64,000 nt of DNA from Bryobacteraceae bacterium (GTDB lineage Bacteria; Acidobacteriota; Terriglobia; Bryobacterales; Bryobacteraceae). Below, one piece after another: positions 35,669 to 44,542 of the stretch. The notes beneath the pieces were generated by a model. The model did not search any database. It saw nothing but the letters and a program-made list of their open reading frames with translations, and was not told where the DNA came from. The stretch is taken from positions 1-64,000 of the forward strand of contig JAHCHE010000025.1 in the NCBI GenBank assembly GCA_026129905.1. The letters are read 5' to 3'. The translations under genes and the position numbers were made by a program. How positions within the stretch are numbered: position 1 is the first letter of the stretch; each line of letters starts with the position of its first letter.

Positions 35669-37975
35669 ATGAAGTGGTCCATCACAGCCGCGGCGCTTGG
35701 CGCGATGACGATTGGCGCTCCCATTGCGCTGCCGTCGGAGCCACGCTTTGACGACGCCGTTCAGCCGTTCGTCACCCGGCATTGCGTCTTTTGCCACAAC
35801 GGCAAACTCCAGATGGCCGGGCTCGATTTCGAACCGCACCTCGATGCGGCGAAGGCGGAAGCCGTGGGCGACATCTGGGAAAAAACCCTCGCCAAACTCC
35901 GCTCGGGCGAAATGCCGCCGAAAGGCCGCCCCCGGCCGGCCGCGGAAGAACTGTCGCGGATTACCGAATGGCTGGAAACCACGGTCGCGAAGCTGGAAAA
36001 GGATCGCCGCCCCGACCCCGGCCGCGTCGTCGCGCGCCGGCTGAACCGCTCCGAATACAACAACACGGTCCGCGATCTGCTCGGCGTGGACCTCCGGCCC
36101 GCCGACGAATTCCCCCTCGACGATTCCGGCTACGGCTTCGACAACATCGCCGACGTTCTCACGATATCGCCCGCGCACATGGAGCGCTACCTCGCCGCGG
36201 CGGAGAAGGTGTCGCGAGCCGCCATCGTCGTGGACCTCCCCGTCCCTGTCACCCAGGAACGCTATCAACTCGAGCCGCGCCCATCCATCACGGGCGAAAT
36301 GGTTTGGCCCTTCGAGTACCAGGTGAAGCACAACTTCCCTGTCGAGGGCGAGTACGAAGTCACTGCCACACTCGGCGGACGCCGCCGCGGAGGCCTCCAG
36401 CCTTTGAAGCTCACCGTCGCGCTGGACGGCGAGAAGACCGCCGAATTCGACGTCGACATGAGCCAGGAGAGGCTCGTATACGAGCAGCGCCTCTTGATCT
36501 CCGAAGGCAAGCACACGCTGAAGGCTATCGTCCGCGCGGATGCTTCCAACGTGGACGACTCCGTAGGCGAGCACGCCGGACCCAACTCGCGCGAGCGGAC
36601 CGTCGTCTTCGACCACTTCGATATCCGCGGGCCATTCGAGCAGCGGCCGCGGAAAGTCACGGAAGCCTATCGCCGGATCTTCGTTTGCGGCCATGACATT
36701 GGGAGGCACGAGGCCGCCTGCGCCCGGCCGGTTCTCTCCGCTCTGGCGCGCCGCGCTTACCGGAGGCCGGTGACGGACGCCGAAGTCGACGGGCTTACAG
36801 CGTTCGTGGAATCGGTGACGGCGGATGGCGGCTTGTTCGAAGAGGGAATGCAGGTGGCCGTGCAGGCGGTGCTTGCCTCGCCGAAGTTCCTCTTCCGCAT
36901 CGAACGCGATCCCGGTCCAGGCTCTGACGGCGCCATCCACCGCATCAACGACTTCGAACTCGCGAGCCGGCTGTCCTACTTCCTGTGGAGCAGCATGCCC
37001 GACGATGAGCTGCTCCAACTCGCGGACGCGGGACGGCTGCGCGAGCCGCGCATACTCGAAGAGCAGGCGCGGCGCATGCTCCGCGACCCGAAGAGCGAGG
37101 CGCTGATCCGCAACTTCGGCGGCCAGTGGCTGCAGCTCAGGAATCTCGATCACGCCAAGCCGGATCCGGACCGGTTCCCGGATTTCGACGATGAACTGCG
37201 CGAAGCGATGCGGCGGGAGACCGAGCTGTTCTTCGCCGACGTCATGCGCCAGGACCGCAGCCTGCTGGATTTTATCGACGGCCAGTACAGCTATCTCAAC
37301 GAACGGCTCGCGGAACACTATGGCTTGCCGGACATCGAGGGAGACGAGTTTCGCCGCGTGGAGTTAGACGGCGCACAGCGAAGCGGCATCCTAACCCATG
37401 CCAGCATCCTGACGGTCTCCTCCTATCCCACCCGCACCTCGCCCGTGTTGCGCGGTCTCTGGGTTCTCGAAAACTTCCTCGGCGCTCCGCCGCCCGCTCC
37501 GCCCGCCAACGTGCCGCCGCTCGACGAAAGCCAGGTGGGAACCGCCGGCACGGTTCGCCAGCAGTTCGAGCAGCACCGCAGCGACCCGGCCTGTTCCGTT
37601 TGCCATAACCGCATCGACCCCTTGGGTTTCGGCCTGGAGAATTACGACCCGGTCGGAGCGTGGCGCACGCACGAAGGCAAGTTCCCCATCGACGCCACGG
37701 GCGAGTTGCCGGGGGGACGGAGCTTCGAGACGCCCGCGGAACTCAAGCGCCTGCTGCGGGCCGACTCGGTGGCCTTCGCCGAGTGCCTGGCCGAGAAATT
37801 GCTCACCTACGCTCTGGGCCGCGGACTGGAAAAGTACGACAAACCTGCGTTACACTCAATCAGCCGCTCGGTGGCTGGGAACGACTACCGGTTCTCGACG
37901 TTGATTCTGGAAATCGCGAAAAGCATGCCCTTTCAGATGAGGCGTCCGGAGAGCGCTGTTGCAAGGGGAGACTAA
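35669..37975 (+). CDS. Secreted c-type cytochrome with DUF1587/1592/1588/1585 domains
   Basis: A 768-residue protein with a signal peptide (MKWSITAAALGAMTIGAPIA). A haem c site CVFCH lies at residues 39-43. Then come DUF1587-like VVARRLNRSEYNNTVRDLLG, a beta-sandwich region, DUF1595/DUF1592 (ARPVLSALARRAYRRPV, ELASRLSYFLWSSMPDDEL) and DUF1588/DUF1585 (GSRPSRTSPVLRG-type segment, CSVCHNRIDPLGFGLENYDP with a second CxxCH). This domain set is common in Planctomycetes and Acidobacteria and is paired with DUF1552 proteins. The substrate is unknown; the periplasm is likely. The DUF1552 gene follows after six bases. Confidence 0.92.
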   Translation: MKWSITAAALGAMTIGAPIALPSEPRFDDAVQPFVTRHCVFCHNGKLQMAGLDFEPHLDAAKAEAVGDIWEKTLAKLRSGEMPPKGRPRPAAEELSRITEWLETTVAKLEKDRRPDPGRVVARRLNRSEYNNTVRDLLGVDLRPADEFPLDDSGYGFDNIADVLTISPAHMERYLAAAEKVSRAAIVVDLPVPVTQERYQLEPRPSITGEMVWPFEYQVKHNFPVEGEYEVTATLGGRRRGGLQPLKLTVALDGEKTAEFDVDMSQERLVYEQRLLISEGKHTLKAIVRADASNVDDSVGEHAGPNSRERTVVFDHFDIRGPFEQRPRKVTEAYRRIFVCGHDIGRHEAACARPVLSALARRAYRRPVTDAEVDGLTAFVESVTADGGLFEEGMQVAVQAVLASPKFLFRIERDPGPGSDGAIHRINDFELASRLSYFLWSSMPDDELLQLADAGRLREPRILEEQARRMLRDPKSEALIRNFGGQWLQLRNLDHAKPDPDRFPDFDDELREAMRRETELFFADVMRQDRSLLDFIDGQYSYLNERLAEHYGLPDIEGDEFRRVELDGAQRSGILTHASILTVSSYPTRTSPVLRGLWVLENFLGAPPPAPPANVPPLDESQVGTAGTVRQQFEQHRSDPACSVCHNRIDPLGFGLENYDPVGAWRTHEGKFPIDATGELPGGRSFETPAELKRLLRADSVAFAECLAEKLLTYALGRGLEKYDKPALHSISRSVAGNDYRFSTLILEIAKSMPFQMRRPESAVARGD

Positions 37976-37981
37976 ACGTTA

Positions 37982-39331
<1,350 letters not shown>

Positions 39332-39432
39332 TACCGCCAGTCGTTGAGCTGTTCCACTTCGCATTGGGTGGCGGCCGGCTCTGGGCGCGCGTGCGCTATC
39401 CCGGCGGATGGCTGTTTCTGTATAGTGACAGC

Positions 39433-40074
39433 ATGCGCGTGCCGGCGGCGCCCAAAATCTATCACATCGTGCACGTCGATCGGTTGGCGTCGATCTTGGC
39501 CGACGGTTGCCTATGGTGCGACGCGGAGGTGGCACGGCGTCATCCGGCCGGTACAACAATCGGCATGACGGATATCAAGCGGCGGCGGCTTATAGAGCTG
39601 ACGCTGAGCAGCCATCCCTCCTTACACGTGGGCGATTGCGTTCCGTTTTACTTCTGTCCACGATCGATCATGCTCTACCTGCTGCATATGGGCAATCGTG
39701 AGGGGCTGAGCTATCGCGGCGGTCAGGGACCCATCGTCCACTTGCAGGCGGACCTACGGACCGTTGTCGAGTGGGCCGACCAAAACGTACGCCGATGGGC
39801 GTTTACATTGTCGAATGCGGGGGCATCCTACTTCGAGGACCGGTGCGACTTGAATAGCCTGGGTGAAATCGACTGGGATGCTGTTCAAGCACGAGAATGG
39901 CGAAACTACAAAGAAGGCAAACAGGCGGAGTTCTTGCTCGAACACAGTTTCCCATGGCAACTCGTAGAGCGCGTTGGCGTGCATTCGAAACCGATCTACC
40001 AGCGGGTAATTAACGAGCTACCGGTTGGCGGTCATCGGCCGGAGATCGAGATTCGCTCAGATTGGTATTACTGA
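39433..40074 (+). CDS. darT: DarT-type DNA ADP-ribosyltransferase toxin
   Basis: A 213-residue protein (DUF4433/DarT family). I chose the ATG at 39433 (MRVPAAPKIYHIVHVDRL); a TATAGT hexamer ends seven bases before it. Family features include the N-terminal YHIVHVDRLASILADG, the middle PFYFCPRSIMLYLLHMGN and QGPIVHLQADL, and the glutamate in KQAEFLLEHSFPW (Glu166), which corresponds to the catalytic glutamate. DarT transfers ADP-ribose from NAD to thymidine in single-stranded DNA and blocks replication. The antitoxin gene starts 18 bases downstream. By eye the pair looks less G+C-rich than its neighbours. Confidence 0.92.
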   Translation: MRVPAAPKIYHIVHVDRLASILADGCLWCDAEVARRHPAGTTIGMTDIKRRRLIELTLSSHPSLHVGDCVPFYFCPRSIMLYLLHMGNREGLSYRGGQGPIVHLQADLRTVVEWADQNVRRWAFTLSNAGASYFEDRCDLNSLGEIDWDAVQAREWRNYKEGKQAEFLLEHSFPWQLVERVGVHSKPIYQRVINELPVGGHRPEIEIRSDWYY

Positions 40075-40092
40075 AGAGAAGAGGTGTCAGGC

Positions 40093-41139
40093 ATGATCGA
40101 ATTCAAGAGCGGTGACATCCTGAAGGACGACGCGGAAGCCCTGGTCAACACGGTGAATTGTGTTGGCATAATGGGGCGGGGTATCGCGCTGCAATTCAAG
40201 CAGGCGTTTCCGCGGAACTTCGAGGCCTACGCCGCAGCTTGTCGGGAGGAGGCAATGCAGCCGGGGCGCATGTTCGTCTTCGAGACCGGACAGCTATCGC
40301 CGCCCCGATATATCATCAACTTCCCAACGAAGCGCCACTGGCGTGGCAAGAGCCGCATGAGCGACATTGAGGCAGGACTCGAGGCCCTGGTGGACACCCT
40401 TCGGGAAAAGCGTATTCGCTCGGTCGCGATTCCTCCCCTCGGTAGCGGCCTCGGGGGGCTGGATTGGTCCAAGGTCAGGGAGCGGATCGAGACTGCGATG
40501 CAGTCCCTGAGTGACGTCCGTGTGACAGTATACGAGCCCAAGGGCGCACCCGCCTCCGACAGAATGACACGCAGCCGCGCCGCCCCCGCCATGACGGCCG
40601 GCCGTGCAGCGCTGGTGGAACTGATTCACCGGTATCTCGGTGGGTTGCTCGATCCGTTCGTAACGTTACTGGAAGTGCACAAGCTGATGTACTTCATGCA
40701 GGAGGCGGGTGAACCGCTCCGGCTGAAGTTCAAGCAGGCGATTTACGGTCCCTACGCGGAGAATCTGCGTCACGTCCTGAACGCCATAGAAGGGCATCTC
40801 GTCTCCGGCTATGCCGATGGTGGCGATGTGCCCGATAAGCAGTTGAAGCTCGTGCCCGGAGCAAGGGATGACGCCGCGAGATTCCTTGAGCGCCATGAAG
40901 ATACGCGCTCCCGGTTCGACAAGGTGACGGCGCTGGTTGAAGGCTTCGAGTCGCCCTTCGGCTTGGAACTCCTGTCCACCGTGCATTGGGTGGTGAGGCG
41001 AGAGGACGTTGGCAGCCTCGACGCCGTCATCGCTCGAACGTACGCCTGGAGCCCTCGCAAACGGCAGTTTACCCCACGTCAGATCGGAATCGCCGTAAGC
41101 GTGCTGTCGCGAAAGGGTTGGATTGAGCCTCTGGTCTAG
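40093..41139 (+). CDS. darG: DarG-type macrodomain antitoxin
   Basis: A 348-residue protein. I chose the ATG at 40093, spaced correctly after GAAGAGAAGAGG; a GTG at 40084 would add three residues. Residues 1-155 are a macrodomain (ALVNTVNCVGIMGRGIALQF, PTKRHWRGKSRM, IPPLGSGLGGLDW) that removes ADP-ribose from DNA. The C-terminal about 180 residues (HRYLGGLLDPFVTLLEVHKL ... YGPYAENLRHVLNAI) match the extra domain of DarG that binds and blocks DarT directly. Gene order and spacing are typical of darTG toxin-antitoxin operons. Confidence 0.94.
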   Translation: MIEFKSGDILKDDAEALVNTVNCVGIMGRGIALQFKQAFPRNFEAYAAACREEAMQPGRMFVFETGQLSPPRYIINFPTKRHWRGKSRMSDIEAGLEALVDTLREKRIRSVAIPPLGSGLGGLDWSKVRERIETAMQSLSDVRVTVYEPKGAPASDRMTRSRAAPAMTAGRAALVELIHRYLGGLLDPFVTLLEVHKLMYFMQEAGEPLRLKFKQAIYGPYAENLRHVLNAIEGHLVSGYADGGDVPDKQLKLVPGARDDAARFLERHEDTRSRFDKVTALVEGFESPFGLELLSTVHWVVRREDVGSLDAVIARTYAWSPRKRQFTPRQIGIAVSVLSRKGWIEPLV

Positions 41140-41212
41140 CCTCTTGACGAAGGCAGCGCGCCCGGCGCCGAGCCGTCAGCGTTCAGCTCGTGGTTCCTGG
41201 CCCGATTGACCG

Positions 41213-42637
41213 CTAAATGAAACCCGGCGCCGGCTGCCCTTGAGGCCGGGGATCGTAACGGGCGCGCTTCAGATACTCTTCTACTTTCGCCATCACGGCC
41301 GGATTCCGCGAGGCCACATCGCGGGTTTCTCCAACGTCGTCGCTCAGGTTGTACAGCTCGAGCGGGCCGTCCGGCGCCGGACGCACCACTTTCCACTCGC
41401 CCATCCGGACCGCCTGCATCGGCGTCTCGGCGGCGAATTCCCGCGTTTTGCCGTTGTAGCGGGGCAGTTCCCAGTACATGAATTCGTGCCGCTTCTGGTC
41501 TCCCTGCCCGAGCAACGTTGGGGCGATCGAGATGCCGTCGGCGTTGGGCGGAATGTCGCGCCCCGCCAACTCCAGCGCCGTTGGCAGAACGTCCCAAAAA
41601 GCGCAGGGATGCCTGCTTACGGCGCCGGCCTCGACTTTTCCCGGCCAACGCGCGATGAAGGGAACGCGGATGCCCCCCTCATAGAGGTTCTGCTTATGGC
41701 CGCGCAAGCCGCCCGTGCTGCCGAAGTAGTCCTCCTTCCAGATCGGCGTCGCCGCGCCGTTATCGGACGTGAAGATCACCAGCGTATCGTTATCCACGTT
41801 CTGCTCCTTCAGCAGCGCCATGATCCGGCCCACGTCCCGGTCCATACGGGTGATCATGGCCGCGAGCGCGGCGCGCGGCTCGTCCTGAGGCGCGTAGTGG
41901 TTGTTCGGGTCACGGTACGGTTTTTCTTCGAATTTACCTCGATATTCCGCTAAAGAGTCTTCCGGCACAAGAAATTCGACGTGCGGGATCGTGAAAGGGA
42001 CGTAACAGAAAAACGGGCCATCCTTGCGGCGGCGGATGAAATCCAGGGCCTGGCCGGCGATGACGTCGTGCGAATAGGTTACGCGCTTTCCGTTCACATT
42101 GCCTTCCAGCGGAAAACGCCGGTCGTTCCGATAGAGGAATTCCGGGTAGTAGAAGTGCGCATGCACCTGGTGCAGGTACCCGAAGAACTCGTCGAAGCCC
42201 TGCTTCCACGGAACGCCGTCCGTTCCGACATCGCCCAGCCCCCACTTGCCGAAGCAGCCCGTTGCGTAGCCGGCGGGTTTGAGCAGTTCGGCTAGCGTGA
42301 CGTCGTCGTCCAGAAGGGGCACGCCGCCGGGATTGCTGCGAACCGAAGTGTGGCCCATGTGCAGTCCGGTCATCAGCACGCTCCGCGACGGGGCGCAGAC
42401 CGTGCAGCCGGCGTAGGCGTCCGTGAAGCGCATGCCCTCGGCGGCGATGCGGTCGATGTTCGGCGTCCGGATCCGTTTCTGACCGTAGCAGCCCAGGTCT
42501 CCGTAGCCCAGGTCGTCCGCCATGATGAACACGATATTCGGCGGCCGGGAGCGCGGTCCCCGGGCGCACGAGAGCGCGGCGGACAGGCTTCCGGCTAAAG
42601 CCGTCTTCAGTGCGCCGCGCCGGGAGTAATGCGTCAT
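41213..42637 (-). CDS. Arylsulfatase-type sulfatase (Tat-exported)
   Basis: A 474-residue sulfatase. The N-terminus has a twin-arginine sequence (YSRRGALKTALAGSLSAAL). Metal-site aspartates are in IVFIMADDLGYGDLG, and the formylglycine motif is CAPSR with Cys81 (AGCTVCAPSRSVLMTG), so it needs anaerobic sulfatase-maturating or formylglycine-generating enzyme from elsewhere. Other family blocks are FTSDNGAATPIW and GKWGLGD. It probably removes sulfate esters from polysaccharides or small molecules outside the cytoplasm. It is divergent from rhamnose mutarotase, suggesting but not proving sulfated rhamnose-containing glycans. Confidence 0.92.
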   Translation of the reverse strand: MTHYSRRGALKTALAGSLSAALSCARGPRSRPPNIVFIMADDLGYGDLGCYGQKRIRTPNIDRIAAEGMRFTDAYAGCTVCAPSRSVLMTGLHMGHTSVRSNPGGVPLLDDDVTLAELLKPAGYATGCFGKWGLGDVGTDGVPWKQGFDEFFGYLHQVHAHFYYPEFLYRNDRRFPLEGNVNGKRVTYSHDVIAGQALDFIRRRKDGPFFCYVPFTIPHVEFLVPEDSLAEYRGKFEEKPYRDPNNHYAPQDEPRAALAAMITRMDRDVGRIMALLKEQNVDNDTLVIFTSDNGAATPIWKEDYFGSTGGLRGHKQNLYEGGIRVPFIARWPGKVEAGAVSRHPCAFWDVLPTALELAGRDIPPNADGISIAPTLLGQGDQKRHEFMYWELPRYNGKTREFAAETPMQAVRMGEWKVVRPAPDGPLELYNLSDDVGETRDVASRNPAVMAKVEEYLKRARYDPRPQGQPAPGFI

Positions 42638-42684
42638 GGCAAATACCTTACCATGGCGGTGAGAGTGCGCTTGCGGGAGTGCCG

Positions 42685-43005
42685 ATGGAACGAGTCTGCT
42701 TTTTACTGAAGGTGAAGAACGATCGGCTGGAAGAGTACAAGGAACGCCACCAGGCTGTCTGGCCCGAGATGTTGGACGCCCTCCGCGAGACCGGCTGGAG
42801 GAATTACTCGCTGTTCCTCCGGGACGACGGATTGCTCGTCGGCTACCTGGAAACGGCCGATTTCCAACAGGCGCGGGACGCCATGGCCGCGCGCGACGTC
42901 AATGCCCGGTGGCAGCGCGAGATGGCTCCGTTTTTCGAAGAGTTGGAAGGCCGCCGCCCGGACGAGGGACTCCTACGCCTGGAAGAAGTCTTCCACCTCG
43001 ATTGA
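42685..43005 (+). CDS. rhaM: L-rhamnose mutarotase
   Basis: A 106-residue protein from the ATG at 42685, preceded by GGGAG. The sequence (ERVCFLLKVKNDRLEEYKER, HQAVWPEMLDALRETGW, NYSLFLRDDGLLVGYLE) matches the RhaM/DUF718 family, including the catalytic histidine of HQAVWP and family length of about 104 residues. It interconverts alpha and beta anomers of L-rhamnose (or a related sugar such as fucose). No rhamnose kinase or isomerase is nearby. It is divergent from the sulfatase across 47 bases. Confidence 0.92.
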   Translation: MERVCFLLKVKNDRLEEYKERHQAVWPEMLDALRETGWRNYSLFLRDDGLLVGYLETADFQQARDAMAARDVNARWQREMAPFFEELEGRRPDEGLLRLEEVFHLD

Positions 43006-43045
43006 CCGCCGAAGCGGAACGCGGATCGCTGAGAGCATGCCCATG

Positions 43046-43387
43046 CTAATGCACCTCGCGCGCCGGCTCCCGCAGTATCTCGGCGAACAACTCGGCGAAC
43101 TCCTCCGGCGTTTTCTGCGCCAGCGCGTCGATCGCCCACAGCACCAGGCCCAACATCGGCCGGAGACGGGCCAAGGCGCGTTCGCAATCCGCCGCATCCT
43201 CGCCGCGCGGGCGTTCCTGCGACAGCGACTGCGGCGCCGGATCGTCGGGAAACATCCGCGCTCTAACGAGCTGGAGTTCGTGATCGGCAATCCTGTCGCG
43301 AATGCCGTCACGCGCAATCTGAAACAGCAGCCGGGCATCGTCGCGCCCAAGTCGCGTGAGCGTCACGGCTGGTGGTAAACCCGTCAT
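43046..43387 (-). CDS. Hypothetical helical protein
   Basis: A 113-residue reading from the ATG at 43387 (MTGLPPAVTLTRLGRDDARLLFQ). The open frame extends to 43522, but the extra residues are unlikely. It is predicted to be mainly helical and charged (FPDDPAPQSLSQ, RPMLGLVLWAIDALAQKTPE). I recognise no family. Support comes mainly from a plausible start, composition and the absence of a better frame; an overlapping frame on the other strand is a shadow. Confidence 0.45.
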   Translation of the reverse strand: MTGLPPAVTLTRLGRDDARLLFQIARDGIRDRIADHELQLVRARMFPDDPAPQSLSQERPRGEDAADCERALARLRPMLGLVLWAIDALAQKTPEEFAELFAEILREPAREVH

Positions 43388-43567
43388 CCCAGCCTTCCTC
43401 CTGATCGTGGATCCCATATTTTGCCGTCGCCGCGAATCCGCGGCGCTCCGTTCGGCACACGAGCATATTATCACCGGCGTTCCTGCCCGTCTCGCCCCCC
43501 GACGAACGGCCGGCGTCGCCACCGCCTGTACTACACTGGAGGTCGGTTTCGTAAGGAGGGACTCTCG

Positions 43568-44380
43568 ATGTCAAGCACGATTCGATGCGTGGCAATGATT
43601 GGCATGCTGTATCCCCTCGCCTCGCCTGGGGCCGCCGGGGTGCTGCTGTCCGGACAGTCCGTCGATCTGAAGGACAACGAGAAGACGGACCTCACCATGC
43701 TGATCGAACCGTCCCGGCTGCGCACCAACATCAAGAAACACGATGCCGATTCCTCCATCATTTTCCTGACCGAAGGCGACGACTATAAGATGCTCGTGCT
43801 GGACAACGCGAAGAAGGAGTACCGCGTTTTCGACCGCAAGACCATCCGCGAGCTCAGCGACAAGATCGGAGGCGCCATGGCGCAGATGCAGGAGCAACTC
43901 AAGAAGATGAGCCCGGAACAGCGCGCCATGGTGGAGAAAATGATGGGGAAGATGGGAGGCGCCCCCGCGGCGCCGCCGCCCGTCACCTTCACCAGGACGG
44001 GCGCCGATGCCGTGAACGGCCGTCCTTGCGTCACTTACGATGGCGTGCAGGGCGGCGAGAAGATCTCCGAAGTCTGCGCGGCCGCGCCCGCTGCCCTCAA
44101 CCTCACCCCCGCCGATATGGCCGTCTTCGAGAAGATGACCTCGCTGTTTGACGAGCTGATGACCTCGATGCGACAGTTGCCCTTCCTCCGTTCGGTCGGA
44201 CTCAAGCTGGTGGACAAGCAGATCGATGGCATTCCGGTCCGGCAGGTCCAATTCGAATCCGGCCGGCCGGCCAGCCGTTTCGAAATCCAGGATTCCTCCC
44301 GGCGCGACTTCTCCGACGCGGACTTCTCGGTGGGCGAGGCGCGCCGCGTCGAGTTAGACTTCGGCGCCCGGGGCCGATAG
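43568..44380 (+). CDS. Exported DUF4412-like protein
   Basis: A 270-residue protein with an ATG after AAGGAGGGA. The N-terminus is a signal peptide (MSSTIRCVAMIGMLYPLASP). The body has two strand-rich blocks (KTDLTMLIEPSRLRTNIKKH, DDYKMLVLDNAKKEYRVFD) separated by a methionine-rich helix around residues 100-138 (MAQMQEQLKKM, EQRAMVEKMMGKMGG). This resembles the DUF4412 lipocalin/LolA-like envelope family. The two cysteines (RPCVTY and ISEVCA) may pair. Role unknown, probably periplasmic. Confidence 0.75.
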   Translation: MSSTIRCVAMIGMLYPLASPGAAGVLLSGQSVDLKDNEKTDLTMLIEPSRLRTNIKKHDADSSIIFLTEGDDYKMLVLDNAKKEYRVFDRKTIRELSDKIGGAMAQMQEQLKKMSPEQRAMVEKMMGKMGGAPAAPPPVTFTRTGADAVNGRPCVTYDGVQGGEKISEVCAAAPAALNLTPADMAVFEKMTSLFDELMTSMRQLPFLRSVGLKLVDKQIDGIPVRQVQFESGRPASRFEIQDSSRRDFSDADFSVGEARRVELDFGARGR

Positions 44381-44502
44381 CCGGAACCCTCCGCGGTAAT
44401 ACAAAGAATCCCTGTGCCGGCTCTGGCGCCTCGCGCCCCGCTCAGGTGGTTCACTGAACCGGAACAGGCAAAAGAACCCAACCTCGCACCGGAAATCACC
44501 GA

Positions 44503-44531
44503 TTGATCCGCCCTCTCCGGCCACTTACAAT
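44503..44531 (+). promoter_or_regulatory. Sigma70 promoter for the M11-like metalloprotease
   Basis: TTGATC (44503-44508), a 17-base spacer and TACAAT (44526-44531) form a good promoter. Transcription would start near 44538, five bases before the ATG at 44543 and one base after the GTG at 44537, so the mRNA would be nearly leaderless. Confidence 0.55.
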
Positions 44532-44542
44532 TCAGGGTGCCG

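Noticed and set aside
33845-37318. An 1157-codon leftward open frame
   Set aside because: It is antisense to the radical SAM and DUF1592 genes, both of which have clear family motifs. High G+C removes stops from the opposite strand; the translation has no recognisable domain.
43421-43567. A longer start for the DUF4412-like protein
   Set aside because: The additional residues are arginine-rich and unlikely; the ATG at 43568 has a good ribosome-binding site and opens a signal peptide.
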